From Chloroflexota bacterium (GTDB taxonomy: Bacteria > Chloroflexota > Anaerolineae > 4572-78 > J111), in the NCBI GenBank assembly GCA_003695455.1, contig RFJF01000151.1, forward strand, positions 1 through 10,712: a DNA stretch of 10,712 bases, given 5' to 3'. The notes under the pieces are model-generated. The model searched no databases and was not told the origin of the DNA. It saw nothing but the letters and a program-made list of their open reading frames with translations. Shown one piece after another: positions 8,342-10,712 of the stretch (position 1 is the stretch's first letter; each line of letters starts with the position of its first letter). A program made the translations under genes and the position numbers.

Positions 8342-9817
8342 CTCACACTCACTCTGGCCGACGTAATTGAAGGCCTGACCGGCAACCGAATAGACGCCAG
8401 CCAATCCATCAGCAGCGTGGTGATTGACTCTCGCCAGGCCCAGGCGGGGTCGTTGTTTGTGGCGCTGCCCGGCCAAAACAGCGACGGCCACCAATTTGTG
8501 GCCGATGCGTTCGCCAACGGTGCGGTGGCCGCTATTGTTCATCAACCCGTGCTCAACGTTGATGAATCCAGCCGGTTGGTAGTCGGCCATGCCAACCCGG
8601 ACAAGGTGGCAGAAGCAGCCCAAAATCTGCCGGTCTGCATTCAGGTGGGCAACAGTTTGCAGGGGTTGCAGCAGCTTGCCGCCTTTTGGCGCAGCAAATT
8701 CAACCCGCGAGTCATCGGCGTGACCGGCAGTGTGGGCAAAAGCACTACCAAAGAATTGCTGGGGAACGTGCTGGCTACCCGTTTTGTTACCCTCAAAAAT
8801 GAGGGCAACCTCAATAATGAAATCGGCCTGCCGCTGACCCTACTCAAACTCAACAACAGCCACCAGCGCGTGGTGCTGGAAATGGGCATGTATGCCTTGG
8901 GAGAGATTGCGCTGTTGTGCCAACTGGCCCGCCCCCACTTGGGGGTGATTACCAACGTGGGGCCGGTTCATTTGGAGCGGATGGGCACAGTTGAGCGCAT
9001 TGCGCAGGCTAAATCTGAACTGGTGCAGGCGCTGCCGGAAGCGGCGCGGGGCGGCGTGGCCGTACTCAACGCCGACGACCCGCTGGTGCACCCGATGGCC
9101 GCCCAAACGTCGGCGCGGGTGGTTACGTACGGGCTTTCGCCGCAGGCTGATTTGTGGGCCAGCGATGTGACCAGCGCCGGGTTGGAAGGCATCCGCTTTG
9201 TGTTTCACTATCAGGGCGAGGCCATTCACGCCCGGCTGCCGCTGCTGGGCCGGCACAGCGTTCACACCGCGCTGCGGGCCGCGCTGGTAGGGCTGGTTGA
9301 GGGGTTAGCCTGGGGCGAAATTATTGCGGGCTTGCAATCACTGCCCAGCACGGCGCAGTTGCGGCTGGTGGCTGTGCCCGGCCCCAACGGTTCAACGCTG
9401 CTGGATGATACCTACAACGCCAGCCCAGCCTCTACCATTGCCGCGCTGAATTTGCTGGATGATTTGACCGGCAGCAAAAAAATTGCGGTGCTGGGCGATA
9501 TGATGGAACTGGGGAGTTTTGAGGAAGAGGGGCATCGCAAGGTGGGCTGCCGCGCCGCCGATGTAGTGGACGTGCTGCTGGCCGTGGGGCCTCGGGCCAA
9601 AATCATTGCCCAGGAAGCACGGGCCTGCGGATTGGATGCCGGCAGCGTGTTTGAACTGGACAACAACCGGGCTGCCGTGAAACTGCTCAGTGACATGCTG
9701 GAACCGGAAAATGTGGTGCTGGTCAAAGGCTCAAACTCGCAGCGAATGAATGAAATTGTGTCGGCGCTGAGTCACAAAAACCGCCCCCTGCCTCCCAAAC
9801 AATCTGAACAGGCGTAA
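8339..9817 (+). CDS. murF: UDP-N-acetylmuramoyl-tripeptide--D-alanyl-D-alanine ligase MurF
   Basis: Adds D-Ala-D-Ala to the UDP-MurNAc-tripeptide, using ATP, in the cytoplasm. The 492-residue Mur ligase has an N-terminal substrate domain with the MurF-type segment VVIDSRQAQAGSLFVALPG. The ATP loop GVTGSVGKST is at 127-136 and NNEIGLP at 159-165. ITNVGPVHLERMGT (204-217) carries the catalytic His-Glu region, and DDTYNASP (356-363), characteristic of MurF, marks the C-terminal domain. The frame opens upstream at TTG 8291, but ATG 8339 is chosen because the MurF N-terminus (MLTLTLADVIEGLTG) starts there. No Shine-Dalgarno sequence precedes it. It follows ftsI after 121 bp, the widest gap in the cluster, and murE is not between them. 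Confidence 0.96.
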   Translation: MLTLTLADVIEGLTGNRIDASQSISSVVIDSRQAQAGSLFVALPGQNSDGHQFVADAFANGAVAAIVHQPVLNVDESSRLVVGHANPDKVAEAAQNLPVCIQVGNSLQGLQQLAAFWRSKFNPRVIGVTGSVGKSTTKELLGNVLATRFVTLKNEGNLNNEIGLPLTLLKLNNSHQRVVLEMGMYALGEIALLCQLARPHLGVITNVGPVHLERMGTVERIAQAKSELVQALPEAARGGVAVLNADDPLVHPMAAQTSARVVTYGLSPQADLWASDVTSAGLEGIRFVFHYQGEAIHARLPLLGRHSVHTALRAALVGLVEGLAWGEIIAGLQSLPSTAQLRLVAVPGPNGSTLLDDTYNASPASTIAALNLLDDLTGSKKIAVLGDMMELGSFEEEGHRKVGCRAADVVDVLLAVGPRAKIIAQEARACGLDAGSVFELDNNRAAVKLLSDMLEPENVVLVKGSNSQRMNEIVSALSHKNRPLPPKQSEQA

Positions 9818-9825
9818 GTGACCAC

Positions 9826-9858
9826 ATGACGTTACCCACCAAAGGGGCCATCATTTAA
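9826..9858 (+). other. Possible 10-codon leader ORF overlapping the mraY start
   Basis: ATG 9826 opens a 10-codon frame whose TAA (9856-9858) overlaps the mraY ATG (9858-9860) by one base, the TAATG arrangement used for translational coupling. The AAAGGGG site for mraY lies inside it. The peptide (MTLPTKGAII) resembles nothing known to me, and a frame this short may be chance. It has no clear ribosome site of its own. Confidence 0.25.
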
Positions 9859-10712
9859 TGGCGTACTCGCTGACATTAGGCGCAATTTCATTTTTACTGG
9901 CGGTTATTTGGGGCCGCCCGCTGATTAACCTGCTGCGGCAGCAGGGCATTGGCAAAGGCATTCGCATCGAAGGCCCCAGTACGCATCAGGTAAAAACCGG
10001 TACGCCCACCATGGGCGGTCTGATGATTATCATTCCCGTGCTGGTGATTACCGGCATTTTGAACCTTGCCAATTTACTGGGCTTCACCCTGCTGGGGCGC
10101 TCGATTCTGGTGCCGATGGGCGTGCTGATTGCCTTTGGCACGCTGGGCGCAATTGATGATTTGGTGGGCGTCAAAGTGATTACCACCGGCCTGCTGGGCC
10201 GCTACAAACTGATGTGGCAAATCATCTTTGCCGTGGCAACCGCCCTCTTTTTGCAGGTAGGGCTGGGGCTGCGCAGCATTGCCATCCCCACCGTGGCCGA
10301 CAAGGTGGACATCGGTTGGCTGTATTTGCCGGTGGCGGTGTTCATCATTGTGGGCACATCCAATGCAGTCAATCTGACCGACGGGCTGGACGGACTGGCC
10401 GGCAGTATTGCCGCGGTAGCGTTTACCGCCTACGGGGTGATTGCCTTTTTGCAGGGCCAAATCTGGCTGGTGGCCTTTGTATTTACCGTAGTGGGCGCGG
10501 TACTGGCTTTTTTGTGGTACAACGCCTACCCCGCCGAGATGTTTATGGGCGATACCGGCTCGCTGGCGTTGGGGGCCACCCTGGCCGTAGTAGCGCTGAT
10601 GACCGGCCAGTGGCTGCTGCTGCCCGTGGTGGGGCTGGTTTTTGTGGCCGAGGCGCTCTCGGTGATTTTACAGGTTGCATATTTTAAATGGACGGGAGGG
10701 AAACGCCTATTC
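9858..10712 (+). CDS. mraY: Phospho-N-acetylmuramoyl-pentapeptide transferase MraY (C-terminus cut by window end)
   Basis: Transfers phospho-MurNAc-pentapeptide from UDP to undecaprenyl phosphate, making lipid I at the cytoplasmic membrane. The frame from ATG 9858 stays open for 285 codons to the edge. It shows HQVKTGTPTMGG (43-54), the Mg-binding AIDDLVGV (D100-D101), NLTDGLDGLAG (172-182) and FMGDTGSLALG (229-239), all diagnostic of MraY, between many hydrophobic helices. The sequence stops at GGKRLF, just before the position of the family's HHHFE motif, so only the last few dozen residues should be missing. AAAGGGG (9841-9847) lies 10 nt upstream of the start. It follows murF after 40 bp in the same operon and uses the pentapeptide precursor that MurF completes. 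Confidence 0.97.
   Translation, partial: MAYSLTLGAISFLLAVIWGRPLINLLRQQGIGKGIRIEGPSTHQVKTGTPTMGGLMIIIPVLVITGILNLANLLGFTLLGRSILVPMGVLIAFGTLGAIDDLVGVKVITTGLLGRYKLMWQIIFAVATALFLQVGLGLRSIAIPTVADKVDIGWLYLPVAVFIIVGTSNAVNLTDGLDGLAGSIAAVAFTAYGVIAFLQGQIWLVAFVFTVVGAVLAFLWYNAYPAEMFMGDTGSLALGATLAVVALMTGQWLLLPVVGLVFVAEALSVILQVAYFKWTGGKRLF

Overview
The window is ordinary chromosomal DNA from a bacterium with peptidoglycan. It most resembles a Chloroflexota genome of the Anaerolineae type. That placement is inferred from protein flavour (an FtsL/PBP pair without PASTA domains, a DUF2085 membrane protein), moderately GC-rich coding sequence and period-7 repeats between genes. No rRNA or other marker gene confirms it. 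There are no tRNA or rRNA genes, no CRISPR array, no transposase and no sign of phage.

Left half, all on the minus strand. (a) An ABC export operon runs off the left edge: a MacB/LolD-type ATPase (480-1238) followed 8 bp later by an FtsX-like permease (1-471, C-terminus missing). It has its own promoter, overlapped by a perfect inverted repeat that looks like an operator. (b) A DUF2085 membrane protein (1339-2094) has a strong promoter and a leader of about 120 nt made almost entirely of degenerate 7-bp tandem repeats. (c) An rmd-gmd operon (4269 to 2312) makes GDP-D-rhamnose from GDP-mannose and ends in a textbook intrinsic terminator.

Right half, plus strand. This is the start of the division and cell wall (dcw) cluster: mraZ, rsmH, an ftsL-like gene, a class B penicillin-binding protein (ftsI), murF and mraY (cut by the right edge). 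The genes cover the cluster regulator, 16S rRNA methylation, septal transpeptidation, the last cytoplasmic peptide-adding step and the first lipid-linked step of peptidoglycan synthesis. murE, often found between ftsI and murF, is absent here.

Regulation is unusually legible. Four promoters with 17-bp spacers can be read directly. The mraZ promoter lies inside a row of TGGG boxes at 10-bp spacing, the expected MraZ operator, with more boxes than the three I recall for E. coli. A GAAC-N4-GTTC palindrome, the core of the Gram-positive LexA box, lies in the mraZ leader. Five genes have Shine-Dalgarno sites exactly 7 nt from their start; mraZ, DUF2085 and murF have none. The least explained structure is the family of heptad repeats in the untranslated leaders of DUF2085, rmd and murF and across the ftsI stop codon.
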